Positions 28,691-38,328 of a DNA stretch of 64,000 bases are shown here, in pieces. Origin of the DNA: Streptococcus oralis Uo5 (GTDB lineage: Bacteria > Bacillota > Bacilli > Lactobacillales > Streptococcaceae). Location of the stretch: contig NC_015291.1 of the NCBI RefSeq assembly GCF_000253155.1, positions 1,831,001 through 1,895,000 of the forward strand, written 5' to 3'. The position numbers and the translations under genes were made by a program. The stretch's first letter is position 1, and each line of letters starts with the position of its first letter. Below the pieces are notes generated by a model. It made no database searches and was not told the origin of the DNA. It worked only from the letters and a program-made list of their open reading frames with translations.

Positions 28691-29553
28691 TGATTTTCCT
28701 CCTGTAGCCAGTTGACAAGGGCACCGTAGAGATTGGCGTCTGCGTGATAGGTGCAGGCCTGGATAACTGGTGCGACCGTGTATTCTTCGTAGGTTTCGAC
28801 AAATGCATCGACAGCTTTTTTGACACCTTGGATAAAGTCTGGGTTCTGACTGATGGAGCCTCCCAGACTAATGACATCTGGGTCGATGAGATACTGGATA
28901 TTGAGCAAACCTTGCGCCAGATTACGGTTCATGCGCAAAATAGCTTCTTGACAAAGACCATTGCCAGCTGCAGCCTCTTGGTAAATCTTGCGACCGTCCC
29001 AGTCAGTCTGACCAGATTTTTCAATCACGTAGCGCACCATATTTCCAGTTGACGCTAGTTGCGACCAGTTGTTGAGTTTTTCAGCAGGTGCAATGGTTGT
29101 CATGTAGCCAAACTCTCCTCCCAAGCCGTGGCGACCACGGTGAAGTTTTCCATTGACAATCATGGCCCCACCAATCCCTGTCCCAATAACGACACAGGCT
29201 GCATTTTCAATCTCTGGATGTGCTAGCAGTTCACTCAGTCCAACACAGTTGGCATCATTTTCTAGATGGACAGGTAGCTTGTGATGAGCAAGAGCTTCAT
29301 ACCAAGAAAAGCCATGGATGTAAGGTACGGCACTGATGCCCTCAATCACACCCGTTTCTTGATTGACCGCGCCTGGAACGCTCATGGCAATGCCCTTATA
29401 ATCTTTCTCCGACAGACGTTGGTCTAGCCATGCCAGTAAATCTTCTAGGGTTTCTGGTGTCGGTGTACTTGTCTTATCTAGTATTTTTCCATCAGGAGTC
29501 AGACTGGCAAACTTAATCCCAGTCCCTCCGATATCAATGGTTGCAATGATCAT
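28684..29553 (-). CDS. ROK-family sugar kinase
   Basis: A 289-residue ROK protein with the N-terminal phosphate loop [10 protein letters not shown] (near residue 6) and the [17 protein letters not shown] segment. The Cys-rich zinc motif of many ROK kinases is not evident. No helix-turn-helix extension, so it is a kinase rather than a ROK repressor. By context it would phosphorylate a released sugar such as mannose or GlcNAc, but substrate is not shown by the sequence. It lies between GH38 and GH20 genes. Confidence 0.88.
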   Translation of the reverse strand: MIIATIDIGGTGIKFASLTPDGKILDKTSTPTPETLEDLLAWLDQRLSEKDYKGIAMSVPGAVNQETGVIEGISAVPYIHGFSWYEALAHHKLPVHLENDANCVGLSELLAHPEIENAACVVIGTGIGGAMIVNGKLHRGRHGLGGEFGYMTTIAPAEKLNNWSQLASTGNMVRYVIEKSGQTDWDGRKIYQEAAAGNGLCQEAILRMNRNLAQGLLNIQYLIDPDVISLGGSISQNPDFIQGVKKAVDAFVETYEEYTVAPVIQACTYHADANLYGALVNWLQEENQW

Positions 29554-29566
29554 TGTTCTTTACCGT

Positions 29567-29610
29567 AAAAAGGGGCGAATCAGCAGTTAGCCCTTACTCT
29601 TTCGCCCCTC
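29567..29610 (-). terminator. Internal hairpin between GH38 and ROK genes
   Basis: AGGGGCGAA (29571-29579) and TTCGCCCCT (29601-29609) form a perfect 9-bp GC-rich stem with a T run on the minus strand. It lies within the operon and is likely to reduce transcription of ROK and GH20. Confidence 0.72.
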
Positions 29611-29652
29611 CTTTCTATCTCATAGTATTAGTTATCAAACACTTTAAAACTG

Positions 29653-32298
29653 TTAAATGTCTTCTTTTTTGATCAATTCTGTACGAATTTCTTGTGGTGC
29701 TAAGAGTCCTGAATGAACGGGATATGGTCGCTCAAGTAAGTCAAGAATGGTTTGTTGGTATTCTGATATACGCACATTTTCTTGACTCATATTGTAGTAA
29801 CGAAGTACATACCCTTCTTCATTTTCAGCTACCTTAAAGGCTGTTGGGCAGACTTGTGGCAAGCTGAGTGCTACATGGCTCAAGAGACTGCCAGTCGCAG
29901 CAACACTTCCTTCTTGTTTAGCAACTTGAAGACTAGTGAATGGTGTTTGGAAGGCTTTGGCACGACGGAAGGCTGAGAAGCGTTCTTGTGCTTGGTGGCA
30001 TTCCAGAGCAAACTCGACTTCAAACTCACGCAAGCACTGAGCTTCTGGTGTTGGGAAGTAACCCCAGTCACCTAACTCACCTGAGGCACGAAGAATGGTC
30101 ACGGCAATGGTATCGTCTCCAAGGATTTCATACTCGTGCAGTCCTTTATTGGCTACTGTCACCCCTTTTTCATCATCATAAAGGCTGACAAAGGCTTGTT
30201 GGTGTTGTGGATTTTCAGGATTTTCCCAAGAAGCAGCTGGTTTGTTTGGTCTTGTCACCACCTCATAGATGCTTTCAGAGTCATTGCTTGGACGAGTGTT
30301 ATGAGTCTTAACCAAGAGACGGATACGGTGGTCCTTGGCTGTGTTGGTAAAGCGAGTCTTGAAACGGATTTGTGGATTGTCAACAAAGACGGTCATCTCT
30401 GTTTCAAGAAGAATGCTTGTCAGTTCATCTGAACGTCCAGCTTCACGCGTCATAAACTCGATGATACCTCTTTGTTCCGCATCCAGTTTTTCGTCTGCAC
30501 TTACTGGAATTGTCAATTCATGCTTGAGCAAGATCTTGGTAAAACGAGCTGTATTTTCCAAGACCTCATAGCCTTTCAGCTCGGCGTAGATAGGCTCTGT
30601 TCCTTTTGGTTGGAAATAGATGTACTCATTTCCGATGTCACCACGGTCTTCAAAACGAATAACATCCTCATACGCTTCATGAGTTGTCTTGTCGTAGACT
30701 GTGATATTGTCATCCACACTGACCGTTACAAATGGCGTATCAATTACTCCATTTTGGTAAATACCGTCACGATGTTCTTGTTCTCCTTCAAGCAATTGGA
30801 AAGTTGTCCAAGAAAGTGGTGCTAGATGAACAGGCACTGTCACGCGCACTTGTCGAGCGATACGAGCCTGACGGAACTTGTCTTTTGGCAAATCATACTC
30901 AAAATTAGCTCCCAGATCTTCGATTTTCGCTTCTACAGCATGTCCTTCCAAGTCTTCGACACGGTAGTTTGGCAAGGTCAAGGCTGCCATTTTCTTGTAG
31001 CCTTCTGTTGGGTGCAATTCTTTGAAATCACAAGTCGCTACATCAATCACGGTGCTGACTGTATCAACCTTGTCATGCAAGCCTGTGTTAATGACGGTAA
31101 AGAGATGGTCGCTTTGGGCTTCGTGGGTTGCGATTTTACCCTTCCATTCGTTGAGAAGGTTGGTCTTAACAAAGTTTCCGACTTGACTGACCTTTGCAAA
31201 ACGTGTCTCCATCTCACGGTGAACCTCGTCCACGCTACAGCCACAGATACTATCATGCGGAGCATTTTGTAGAAGGACTTTCCAAGCATAGGTCAACTGG
31301 TCCTTGTGGTTCTGCCCACCAGTGATGACCGTTAATGGTTCCACCACTTGTTCTAGCAAGTTGCTATTTTCTTGGAAGGCTTGTTTGAGGTAAATCCGTG
31401 ATGAGGAAGTGTTGGCAAGTGTGTACCAGCCATCTGTTTCCTGACTTGTCAACTCACCTGTAACCGTTGATAACTGCTCTGGTAGGGCACTTTCTACTGC
31501 ATGGACATAGTCATCAAAGGAACTATGCACAAAGGTCACATCTGGGAAGAGTTCATTGGCCACACGAATGGCTTCGCTCAGATTTCGCTGTACAGGCTGG
31601 TGGTCACATCCGTTCATCATCAACCATTGGTTGGTCGAAGCGTAGTCACGCACGTCTGACAATTTTTGTTTCCAGAAGGACAGGGCCTCGTCCTTATCAA
31701 CTGGGATTTCATTCCCGTTACTGTACCAGTTAGCAAAGAGGATACCGAGAACACGACTTCCGTCCGCACCCTGCCAGTACATTTCTGAAAACTGAGAAGT
31801 AAACTGCTCATCTTCGAGGACTTGGTTGTCAAATCCAATCGGCTTCACACCACGGCCAAAGGCTGCCACGTGAATACCTGATTTTTGAAGGATTTGGGGA
31901 GCTTGCCCCATATTTCCAAAGGTATCTGGGAAGTAACCAATCTGGGTTGATTTGCCCCATTTTGCACATTCTGCTTGACCAATAAAGGTATTGCGAACAT
32001 TGGCTTCGCTGGAAATCAAGTAGTCATCCTGCAAGATGTAAAAGGGACCAATTTTGAGTTTGCCTTGGTCGATGTAACCTTGGACTTTGTCGCGATTTTC
32101 AGGGCGAATTTCCAAATAGTCATCCAGAACAATGGTTTGGCCATCCAAGTGGAAACTCTTAAACTCAGGGTCATTTTCAAAGAGATCAAAAAGATTGTCA
32201 AATAATTCCACCAACTGCATCCGGTGGCTTTCAAAAGGCAAGTACCACTCACGGTCCCAGTGACTATGTGAGATAATATGTACAACAACATTTTCCAT
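29653..32298 (-). CDS. GH38 alpha-mannosidase (cytosolic)
   Basis: An 881-residue GH38 enzyme. The N-terminal metal-binding HSHWDREW segment (residues about 10-17) and the nucleophile-containing GYFPDTFGNMGQAPQI segment are conserved. No signal peptide. In S. pneumoniae the equivalent (SP_2143 from memory) cleaves alpha-1,3-mannose. I start at ATG 32298; the longer frame to 32313 has no ribosome site. It follows GH125 after a BOX element and precedes ROK after an internal hairpin. Confidence 0.95.
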   Translation of the reverse strand: MENVVVHIISHSHWDREWYLPFESHRMQLVELFDNLFDLFENDPEFKSFHLDGQTIVLDDYLEIRPENRDKVQGYIDQGKLKIGPFYILQDDYLISSEANVRNTFIGQAECAKWGKSTQIGYFPDTFGNMGQAPQILQKSGIHVAAFGRGVKPIGFDNQVLEDEQFTSQFSEMYWQGADGSRVLGILFANWYSNGNEIPVDKDEALSFWKQKLSDVRDYASTNQWLMMNGCDHQPVQRNLSEAIRVANELFPDVTFVHSSFDDYVHAVESALPEQLSTVTGELTSQETDGWYTLANTSSSRIYLKQAFQENSNLLEQVVEPLTVITGGQNHKDQLTYAWKVLLQNAPHDSICGCSVDEVHREMETRFAKVSQVGNFVKTNLLNEWKGKIATHEAQSDHLFTVINTGLHDKVDTVSTVIDVATCDFKELHPTEGYKKMAALTLPNYRVEDLEGHAVEAKIEDLGANFEYDLPKDKFRQARIARQVRVTVPVHLAPLSWTTFQLLEGEQEHRDGIYQNGVIDTPFVTVSVDDNITVYDKTTHEAYEDVIRFEDRGDIGNEYIYFQPKGTEPIYAELKGYEVLENTARFTKILLKHELTIPVSADEKLDAEQRGIIEFMTREAGRSDELTSILLETEMTVFVDNPQIRFKTRFTNTAKDHRIRLLVKTHNTRPSNDSESIYEVVTRPNKPAASWENPENPQHQQAFVSLYDDEKGVTVANKGLHEYEILGDDTIAVTILRASGELGDWGYFPTPEAQCLREFEVEFALECHQAQERFSAFRRAKAFQTPFTSLQVAKQEGSVAATGSLLSHVALSLPQVCPTAFKVAENEEGYVLRYYNMSQENVRISEYQQTILDLLERPYPVHSGLLAPQEIRTELIKKEDI

Positions 32299-32390
32299 GA
32301 AGTAAAACCTCATTCTAAATTTAAATTTTAACGTTTTAAATGTAAAGGTGTGATTCTGACACGAATCGGTGAAACTAAAGCGCGCTCCTT

Positions 32391-32543
32391 ATACTCAATA
32401 AAAATCAAAGAGCAAACTAGGAAGCTAGCCGCAGTCTGCTCAAAGCACTGCTTTGAGGTTGTGGATAGAACTGATGAAATCAGTAACCATACCTACGACA
32501 AGGCGAAGTTGACGTGGTTTGAAGAGATTTTCAAAGAGTATTA
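32391..32543. repeat. BOX element (boxA-boxB-boxC)
   Basis: About 150 bases begin TACTCAATAAAAATCAAAGA, contain CTAGGAAGCTAGCCGCAG and a CAAAGCACTGCTTTG stem, and end GATTTTCAAAGAGTATTA. This matches the BOX repeat of S. pneumoniae and close relatives. It lies between the GH125 and GH38 genes and its last three bases supply the GH125 stop codon. Confidence 0.92.
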
Positions 32544-33821
32544 GCGGATATCCAAGTAATCCAAGACCAACTCACAGAACATCATGTTGGCCCAAGAGAA
32601 CCATTCACGTGAGTAAAGCGTTGGGTCGTCCACGTGGAAGCTTTCATGCATGACACCTGTGCCACCATCGCAGGCAACGAGCTGATCCAGCAAGTATTTT
32701 TTCTCTGCCTTATCTCTTGTTGTCAAGCCTTGGATAGAAAGGGCAATGGGCCAGATATAGCGATAGAAGGTATGAGAACTTCCGAGACCGCTAGCGTATT
32801 CTCCTTGGTAGAAGTATGGATTTTCAGGGCTCAGAATGGTCCGACGAGTTGCTTGGTAAACCTCATCGTCAATGTCGCAGTAGCCCAGATAAGGCGCAGC
32901 CAACAAACTTGGTACGTTTGGATCATCCATGATGCTAGCATTTCCTAGACCATCCACTTCAAAGGCGTAAATCTTTTCACCCTTGCTGTTGGAGGTATAA
33001 GCGTAGTTTTCGATTCCCTCTTGGATTTCAGACTGGAGACGCTTAGCATCTGCAATAATACTCTCGCTATCAGCTAGGTCTAGCTCTGCAAAGATTTCTT
33101 GCACGTAACCCAAGACTACTACAGCAAACATATTGGACGGAATCAAGTAGCTATACTGGCAGCAGTCATCACTCGGTCGGAAAGCTGACCAGGTCATACC
33201 TGTCACTGCAAAGTCAGGTCCAAATCCATCATTTACCAAGGTGTCTTCCTTGCGGTCCGTATCACGGACAAAACGATAAGGAGAATTCTTGTGGTCTTGC
33301 TCCACTGTCCATAGATGAAGAATTTCCTTGGTCGCTGCGATAAAAGTCTCATCAAACTGACTGGTCTCGCCAGTCTCTTTCCAAAGGAGATAAGCCAACT
33401 GCAAAGGATAGCAAAGCGAGTCCACCTCATACTTGCGTTCCCAAATCCAGCCATTAAGGTCGGTATGATCAGTCTCGTGGTGGCCCTTCCAATTCTCCTC
33501 AATGTTAAAAGAGTTGGCATAAGAATCCTTGAGAATCAAAGTCATCTGACGTTTGACCAAACCTGCAATAGTCTGACGCAGGAGGGCATCTCTTTTAGCC
33601 ACATGAAGATATGGTCGTAGCTGGGCTGTCGAATCCCGAAGCCACATCGCAGGAATATCCCCAGTCAATACAAAGGTTGAGCCATCTTCTAGAATCTCGA
33701 CCGTATTGTCCAAGGTGTCTGTATAGCAACGCTCAAAGACATCTACCCACTCGGGATGGTCCTTAGCCCGCTCCGCTACTTCATCCAGCCATTCTCTAAC
33801 AATTTCTTTCGAATAAATCAT
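32541..33821 (-). CDS. GH125 exo-alpha-1,6-mannosidase
   Basis: A 426-residue GH125 enzyme of the usual length. The WLRDSTAQLRPYL segment and the GMTWSAFRPSDD segment are typical of the (alpha/alpha)6 fold active site. No signal peptide. It removes alpha-1,6-mannose from N-glycan cores. ATG 33821 is preceded by AGAGGAAA; the longer frame to 33845 is not favoured. It is the first gene of the minus-strand operon GH125-GH38-ROK-GH20, divergent from GH92. Its stop codon lies in the end of a BOX element. Confidence 0.94.
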   Translation of the reverse strand: MIYSKEIVREWLDEVAERAKDHPEWVDVFERCYTDTLDNTVEILEDGSTFVLTGDIPAMWLRDSTAQLRPYLHVAKRDALLRQTIAGLVKRQMTLILKDSYANSFNIEENWKGHHETDHTDLNGWIWERKYEVDSLCYPLQLAYLLWKETGETSQFDETFIAATKEILHLWTVEQDHKNSPYRFVRDTDRKEDTLVNDGFGPDFAVTGMTWSAFRPSDDCCQYSYLIPSNMFAVVVLGYVQEIFAELDLADSESIIADAKRLQSEIQEGIENYAYTSNSKGEKIYAFEVDGLGNASIMDDPNVPSLLAAPYLGYCDIDDEVYQATRRTILSPENPYFYQGEYASGLGSSHTFYRYIWPIALSIQGLTTRDKAEKKYLLDQLVACDGGTGVMHESFHVDDPTLYSREWFSWANMMFCELVLDYLDIR

Positions 33822-33956
33822 CGTGCAGTTTCCTCTTTCAAACAAGTTTCATGTTCAGTATATAGTTTTTGAGACAGAAAATACATACACAAATGATAGT
33901 CATTTTTCTACAAAATTGCTTACTTTCGAACCCCATATCTAAAGGTCTCATTTTTC

Positions 33957-33965
33957 TGATATAAT
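33957..33965 (+). promoter_or_regulatory. Extended -10 promoter of the GH92 gene
   Basis: TGATATAAT (33957-33965) is an extended -10 located 26 bases before the GH92 start, with AAAGGAAA as the ribosome site at 33980-33987. Confidence 0.75.
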
Positions 33966-33991
33966 GTAGAAAAACAGCTAAAGGAAATACC

Positions 33992-36079
33992 ATGAAACCA
34001 CTACTTGAAACCATCGATACCCGCTTTGGGACTGCTAGCAAACATGCCTTTTCTCGAGGAAATACCCTGCCCTACACAGGCGTTCCTTTTGGGATGAATT
34101 ATTTTGTTCTCCAGACCAGTGACCAGGAGGGAGCTTGGTTCTTCGATCCGCATCTGCCCATCTTTCAGGGGATTCGCTTAACCCACCAGCCCAGTCCTTG
34201 GATTGGGGACTACTCTTGGCTCCTTCTGACACCTGTCACAGGTCAGCCTGGGGGAAACAGTCTCTTTCACCGCCAGTCTTCTTATGATATAGATAAAGCT
34301 TGCTTCCAGCCTCACTATTTGAAACTCTTTTCTCTGCGCTATCAGATTGAAACCAAGCTCACACCGACATGCTATGGCGCTTCTATTCGTTTGGAGCAAA
34401 AGCAAGGCAAAGCCCTCTCCCTCTATCTTCACGCAGCAGATGAACTGACAGTGGAGCAAGTAGATAAGCGGACTCTTTCCCTACGACAAGAAGGTAAAAC
34501 TGAGACTAACAAAAATCCACTGATACTGTTTACTGCCCTACAAATGAACACGGATATTCTTGCTGTCAGCCAAGAAGGTGGAGACTGGCGAATTGACCTG
34601 ACAGATAGTCATGCTGAAATCCAGCTAGCAACTTCTTTCATCTCGCCTTCTCAAGCTCTGCTTAATCTACCTCAAACGGACTTTGATAGCTGTAAAGCAA
34701 GTGCGAAAGCAGACTGGGAAAATCTCCTCCATCGTTTTGACATACTAGAGACAGGAGAGGCTGACCGGACCTTCTTTGACCACTGCCTCTACAGACTCTT
34801 CCTCTTCCCGCAGACTTTTTATGAAGTGAACGAGTCAGGGCAAGCCATCCATATGGACCTGACTACTGGTACTGTCAAGCCCGGTGTCCTCTTTAGCAAC
34901 AATGGCTTCTGGGATACCTTTCGGACTACATTTCCCCTCTTTGCCCTTGTCATACCGGAACACTATCGCCTCTTTTTAGAAGGCTTTCTCAATAGCTACC
35001 GCGATACTGGATTCCTTCCAAAGTGGCTAGCTCCAGATGAACGGGGCATGATGCCAGGTACCCTGCTAGATGGCATTATCGCAGACAGCGCCTGCAAGGA
35101 CATGGCCCCCGACCTAGAAGAAGAACTCCTCCAAGCCATGCTTGAAACAGCCACTAAGTCCGACCCTCTCGGCATCAATGGTCGCCATGGACTAACCCAA
35201 TACCTAGAGTTAGGCTACCTCTCTACTGACCACCACGAAAGCGTCAGCCACACCCTAGACTACGCCTATAGTGACTTTTGTATCGCCAGCTGTGCCGAAA
35301 AACTAGGTCAGAATGACATCGCGAAAACTTATAGAACTTCGTCACAAAATTACCACCATCTATTTGACACTGCGACGGGCTACATGCGTGCGCGAGATAG
35401 CCAAGGCAACTTCCGCCCCGACTTCTCTCCTTATAGTTGGGGACGCGACTACGCCGAATGCTCTGCCATTCAAGCGACTTTAGGAGTCCTCCATGACATC
35501 CCAGGCTTAATCCAGCTTATGGGTGGAAAAGAAGCCTTTAGCCACTATCTTTTGAAAGCCTGTCAAGATGCTCCCCTCTTTGAGACGACTGGCTATGGTT
35601 ATGAGATTCACGAGATGAGCGAGATGGCTACCGCTCCTTTTGGGCAAATCGCCATTTCCAACCAGCCTAGCTTCCACATTCCTTATCTCTTCCGCTGCAG
35701 TGACTACCCTGACTACACTGCTCTACTCATCAAGTCGATACGTCAGAAAGCCTTTCACCCAAGCTGGCAAGCCTATCCTGGCGATGAGGACAATGGCAGT
35801 CTCTCTGCTTGGTATATCTGGTCAGCTCTTGGATTCTACCCGACCTGTCCAGGCAAACCAAGTTACGATCTCGGAATTCCTCTCTTTGACCATCTCCGTA
35901 TCTACCTGGCTAAGGAAAATAAATGGCTGGATATCCATGCCAAGCAAAACCACAGCCACTTCAACTTTGTCAAAGAATGTCGATTGGACAAGACCATAGT
36001 ATCTAGCATTCAACACCAAGACCTCTTGAAAGCTGAGCAACTAACCTTTACACTTAGCTGGTTGCCAAATCACTCCTAA
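33992..36079 (+). CDS. GH92 alpha-1,2-mannosidase (cytosolic)
   Basis: A 695-residue GH92 enzyme without signal peptide. Conserved family segments include GFWDTFRTTFPL, the ESVSHTLDYAYSDFC region and PGDEDNGSLSAWYIWSALGFYP with the catalytic acid and calcium ligands. It removes alpha-1,2-mannose residues. It is the only plus-strand gene of the mannosidase cluster, divergent from GH125, and ends 4 bases before a bidirectional terminator shared with the fucosidase gene. Confidence 0.94.
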   Translation: MKPLLETIDTRFGTASKHAFSRGNTLPYTGVPFGMNYFVLQTSDQEGAWFFDPHLPIFQGIRLTHQPSPWIGDYSWLLLTPVTGQPGGNSLFHRQSSYDIDKACFQPHYLKLFSLRYQIETKLTPTCYGASIRLEQKQGKALSLYLHAADELTVEQVDKRTLSLRQEGKTETNKNPLILFTALQMNTDILAVSQEGGDWRIDLTDSHAEIQLATSFISPSQALLNLPQTDFDSCKASAKADWENLLHRFDILETGEADRTFFDHCLYRLFLFPQTFYEVNESGQAIHMDLTTGTVKPGVLFSNNGFWDTFRTTFPLFALVIPEHYRLFLEGFLNSYRDTGFLPKWLAPDERGMMPGTLLDGIIADSACKDMAPDLEEELLQAMLETATKSDPLGINGRHGLTQYLELGYLSTDHHESVSHTLDYAYSDFCIASCAEKLGQNDIAKTYRTSSQNYHHLFDTATGYMRARDSQGNFRPDFSPYSWGRDYAECSAIQATLGVLHDIPGLIQLMGGKEAFSHYLLKACQDAPLFETTGYGYEIHEMSEMATAPFGQIAISNQPSFHIPYLFRCSDYPDYTALLIKSIRQKAFHPSWQAYPGDEDNGSLSAWYIWSALGFYPTCPGKPSYDLGIPLFDHLRIYLAKENKWLDIHAKQNHSHFNFVKECRLDKTIVSSIQHQDLLKAEQLTFTLSWLPNHS

Positions 36080-36083
36080 CCAA

Positions 36084-36112
36084 AAGAACCTTTGCATCGC
36101 GCAAAGGTTCTT
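36084..36112. terminator. Bidirectional terminator between GH92 and GH29
   Basis: AAGAACCTTTGC (36084-36095) and GCAAAGGTTCTT (36101-36112) are a perfect 12-bp stem with a five-base loop and T-rich sequence on the plus-strand side. Confidence 0.87.
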
Positions 36113-36115
36113 CTT

Positions 36116-37798
36116 TTATGAAACTTGGACTTGAAGCTGGTCAACCAGCTGCCCATCTACCGTCAGATTCAGATAAAAGTCCAAAGTTTTATCTCCTGCA
36201 AAATACAAGGTTGGTAGCGTTAGCCTTTTTTCAGTCTCACCAGCTTGAAACGTAAGGACTTGAATCTCGTCCCGATAGGCGACACCATGCACACCTGTCC
36301 CTGGTTGAATCGAAATCTTAGCTTCTAAAGGACTGCTAAATTCTATGCGCTTCACTGTAAAGTAGACATTTTCTCCCTTGGTCACAGCTAGACTTTTTTC
36401 TGAAAACTCTAGTTGCTGAACAGTTTCTTTTTTCGACAAGGTAGGTGTTTTATAGAGTGAAATCTTGGTCAACAAAGGCAAAGCCTGTGCCTCTGTAATG
36501 GTCACGCGTATCTTCTGCGCCTCAACGACTGATCCTCGTAAGAGACGTTTGTAGCCAACAGTATAACCAGAGCCAAACTCCTGCCAGACGCCATCCAACT
36601 CTACCTGAACATGGAAAGCAGCGATGCGTTGCCCCAGCTTCAAATCTTCTCTTAACTCAATCACATCAAAAGTTTTAGGTGATCCTAAATCGAGCTCTAA
36701 TGGGATTGGCAACTCTGCATCACTTGCCCAAGAACTAGCCTCCAGTCCATCTGTCAGATGATGACAAGCAAAGTCTGGTGATAGAGCAGGGCCAGATACC
36801 TTGGCTCCTAAAGCCAAATCTTCTTTATAGAGCTCGTCACGATAGGCAGCAAATTCATACAGTCGCCGGATATCCTTTTCGTCAAAGAGTCCATCTTGGT
36901 TTGGCGGAATATTGAGTAAGAGAGGTGTACCCCGACCCACCGAGTGAAAATAAATCTCGACCAACTCCTCGAGAGACTTAGGATCCTGATCCTCATGGTA
37001 AAACCAGCCTGGCCGAAGGGAAACATCTGCCTCACCGATTGAAAACAGCGTTCCCGAGGGGTCTCCGTGCTGTAGATAATCTAATTCCGCCTCAGTCCCC
37101 AACTGGTCTGGTTTGACTTTTTGCCACAAGGGATTCCCTGCATAGCCTCGTTCATTTCCAATCCAGCGAATACTAGTTCCCTCAGTTGAGAAAATCAAAC
37201 AATCGCCCTGCAAGTCACGAATGGTTTCAAACCAGGTCTCAAACTTATAGTTGACCTTCTGGGCCCCTTCCCCTCGAGCACCATCCATCCACACCTCAGA
37301 GAACTTCCCGGCATTGCCATAGGCAGAATTTGACAAGATCTCCTTCAATTGAGCCAGATAGTAGGCATTGTAGTCCGCTTCTCGGTCCACATGATAAAGG
37401 GGACTATAGGCATCCCAAGGAGATAAATAAACTCCCATATCCATGTCAAACTCAGTTGCGGCTTGAGAAACCTCAAGGAGCAAGTCCCCCTTTTCATCCC
37501 TCCAAGGGCTAGCCTTGACCGAATAATCTGTATAAGCTGTTGGGTAGAGGACAAAACCATCGTGGTGCTTGACCACCAAAATCAGCTTTTTAAAACCTGT
37601 TTCTTTGAGTACCCGAACCCATTCACGCGCATCTAACTTGGTCGGGTTAAAACGCATAGGATCCTCTTTCCCACTTCCCCATTCTTGGTCATAAAAGGTA
37701 TTGGGGCCAAAATGGATAAAGGCAGCTAGTTCATCCTCTAAATAAGCTAGCTGGGCCTGACTTGGTAATGGCCCATGTGGTTTTATGTTCGTCATCAT
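36116..37798 (-). CDS. GH29 alpha-L-fucosidase (cytosolic)
   Basis: A 560-residue GH29 enzyme. The N-terminal FIHFGPNTFYDQEWG segment, VVKHHDGFVLYP and the nucleophile region EVWMDGARG are characteristic. A C-terminal F5/8-type carbohydrate-binding-like part follows (about residue 320 onward). No signal peptide. It would remove fucose from imported N-glycans, completing the GH20/38/125/92 set. I start at ATG 37798 (MMTNIKPHG); the frame to 37855 would run through a DnaA-box palindrome and lacks a ribosome site. Confidence 0.92.
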   Translation of the reverse strand: MMTNIKPHGPLPSQAQLAYLEDELAAFIHFGPNTFYDQEWGSGKEDPMRFNPTKLDAREWVRVLKETGFKKLILVVKHHDGFVLYPTAYTDYSVKASPWRDEKGDLLLEVSQAATEFDMDMGVYLSPWDAYSPLYHVDREADYNAYYLAQLKEILSNSAYGNAGKFSEVWMDGARGEGAQKVNYKFETWFETIRDLQGDCLIFSTEGTSIRWIGNERGYAGNPLWQKVKPDQLGTEAELDYLQHGDPSGTLFSIGEADVSLRPGWFYHEDQDPKSLEELVEIYFHSVGRGTPLLLNIPPNQDGLFDEKDIRRLYEFAAYRDELYKEDLALGAKVSGPALSPDFACHHLTDGLEASSWASDAELPIPLELDLGSPKTFDVIELREDLKLGQRIAAFHVQVELDGVWQEFGSGYTVGYKRLLRGSVVEAQKIRVTITEAQALPLLTKISLYKTPTLSKKETVQQLEFSEKSLAVTKGENVYFTVKRIEFSSPLEAKISIQPGTGVHGVAYRDEIQVLTFQAGETEKRLTLPTLYFAGDKTLDFYLNLTVDGQLVDQLQVQVS

Positions 37799-37826
37799 CT
37801 CATATCTCTTTCTCTTGTTCACAAAG

Positions 37827-37847
37827 TTATCCACAACTTGTGGATAA
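37827..37847. promoter_or_regulatory. Head-to-head DnaA-box pair 1
   Basis: TTATCCACA (37827-37835) and TGTGGATAA (37839-37847) are two perfect consensus DnaA boxes in inverted orientation with a 3-base spacer. They lie 29 bases upstream of the fucosidase start. Confidence 0.7.
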
Positions 37848-37855
37848 GAAAACAT

Positions 37856-38294
37856 TCCTAAAAACTAGTCTTTTCAGACTCCAGCTCTTAGAATTGGAAA
37901 CCTTCCCCCTAAACAGACCTTTGTCAAATAGCTTTATACTAGGGTTTCTACTAGCTTTCTAGAAAGTCACTAGTATACGGAACTATTATCAGAATACTTC
38001 AACACCATGGATTAGATATCATTCTTCCTCAGACTTATCCACAGACTGTGAATAAGCTATTGTTCCAGACCGCTCTTTCCTTGACTATAACAAAAAGCGA
38101 TAGTAGCGTCAATATGACTAAGATTTCTTCCTAAATCCCCTGAAAAGATTCTATAATTTGTACAATCGTAGCTTTTGCATTCGTCAACTAGTTAGAAGCA
38201 GCCAGTAGAAAATGACTTCTTTACCACATTGTGAGCAGTACAACTGTGGTACCATAACGCCCACAGCCTATTCAGAGATAATCATTTCTAGCAA
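37856..38294. other. Gene-free region between GH29 and adcA
   Basis: About 440 bases without a supported gene. It contains a perfect 12-bp palindrome CTTTCTAGAAAG (near 37958) and the second DnaA-box pair (38035-38055). The fucosidase promoter is expected at its left side. I see no RNA gene. Confidence 0.6.
38035..38055. promoter_or_regulatory. Head-to-head DnaA-box pair 2
   Basis: TTATCCACA (38035-38043) and TGTGAATAA (38047-38055; one base from consensus) repeat the layout of pair 1, again with a 3-base spacer, 208 bases away. Confidence 0.65.
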
Positions 38295-38320
38295 AAAATC
38301 CCGCAGATTTGCGGGATTTT
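38295..38320 (-). terminator. adcA terminator
   Basis: AAAATCCCGCA (38295-38305) pairs with TGCGGGATTTT (38310-38320), with flanking T residues on the minus strand; it ends the adc operon. Confidence 0.87.
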
Positions 38321-38328
38321 CTCTTGCA

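Noticed and set aside
30136..31272. Several plus-strand ORFs opposite the GH38 gene
   Set aside because: They are shadows of the GH38 codon pattern, without ribosome sites or domains.
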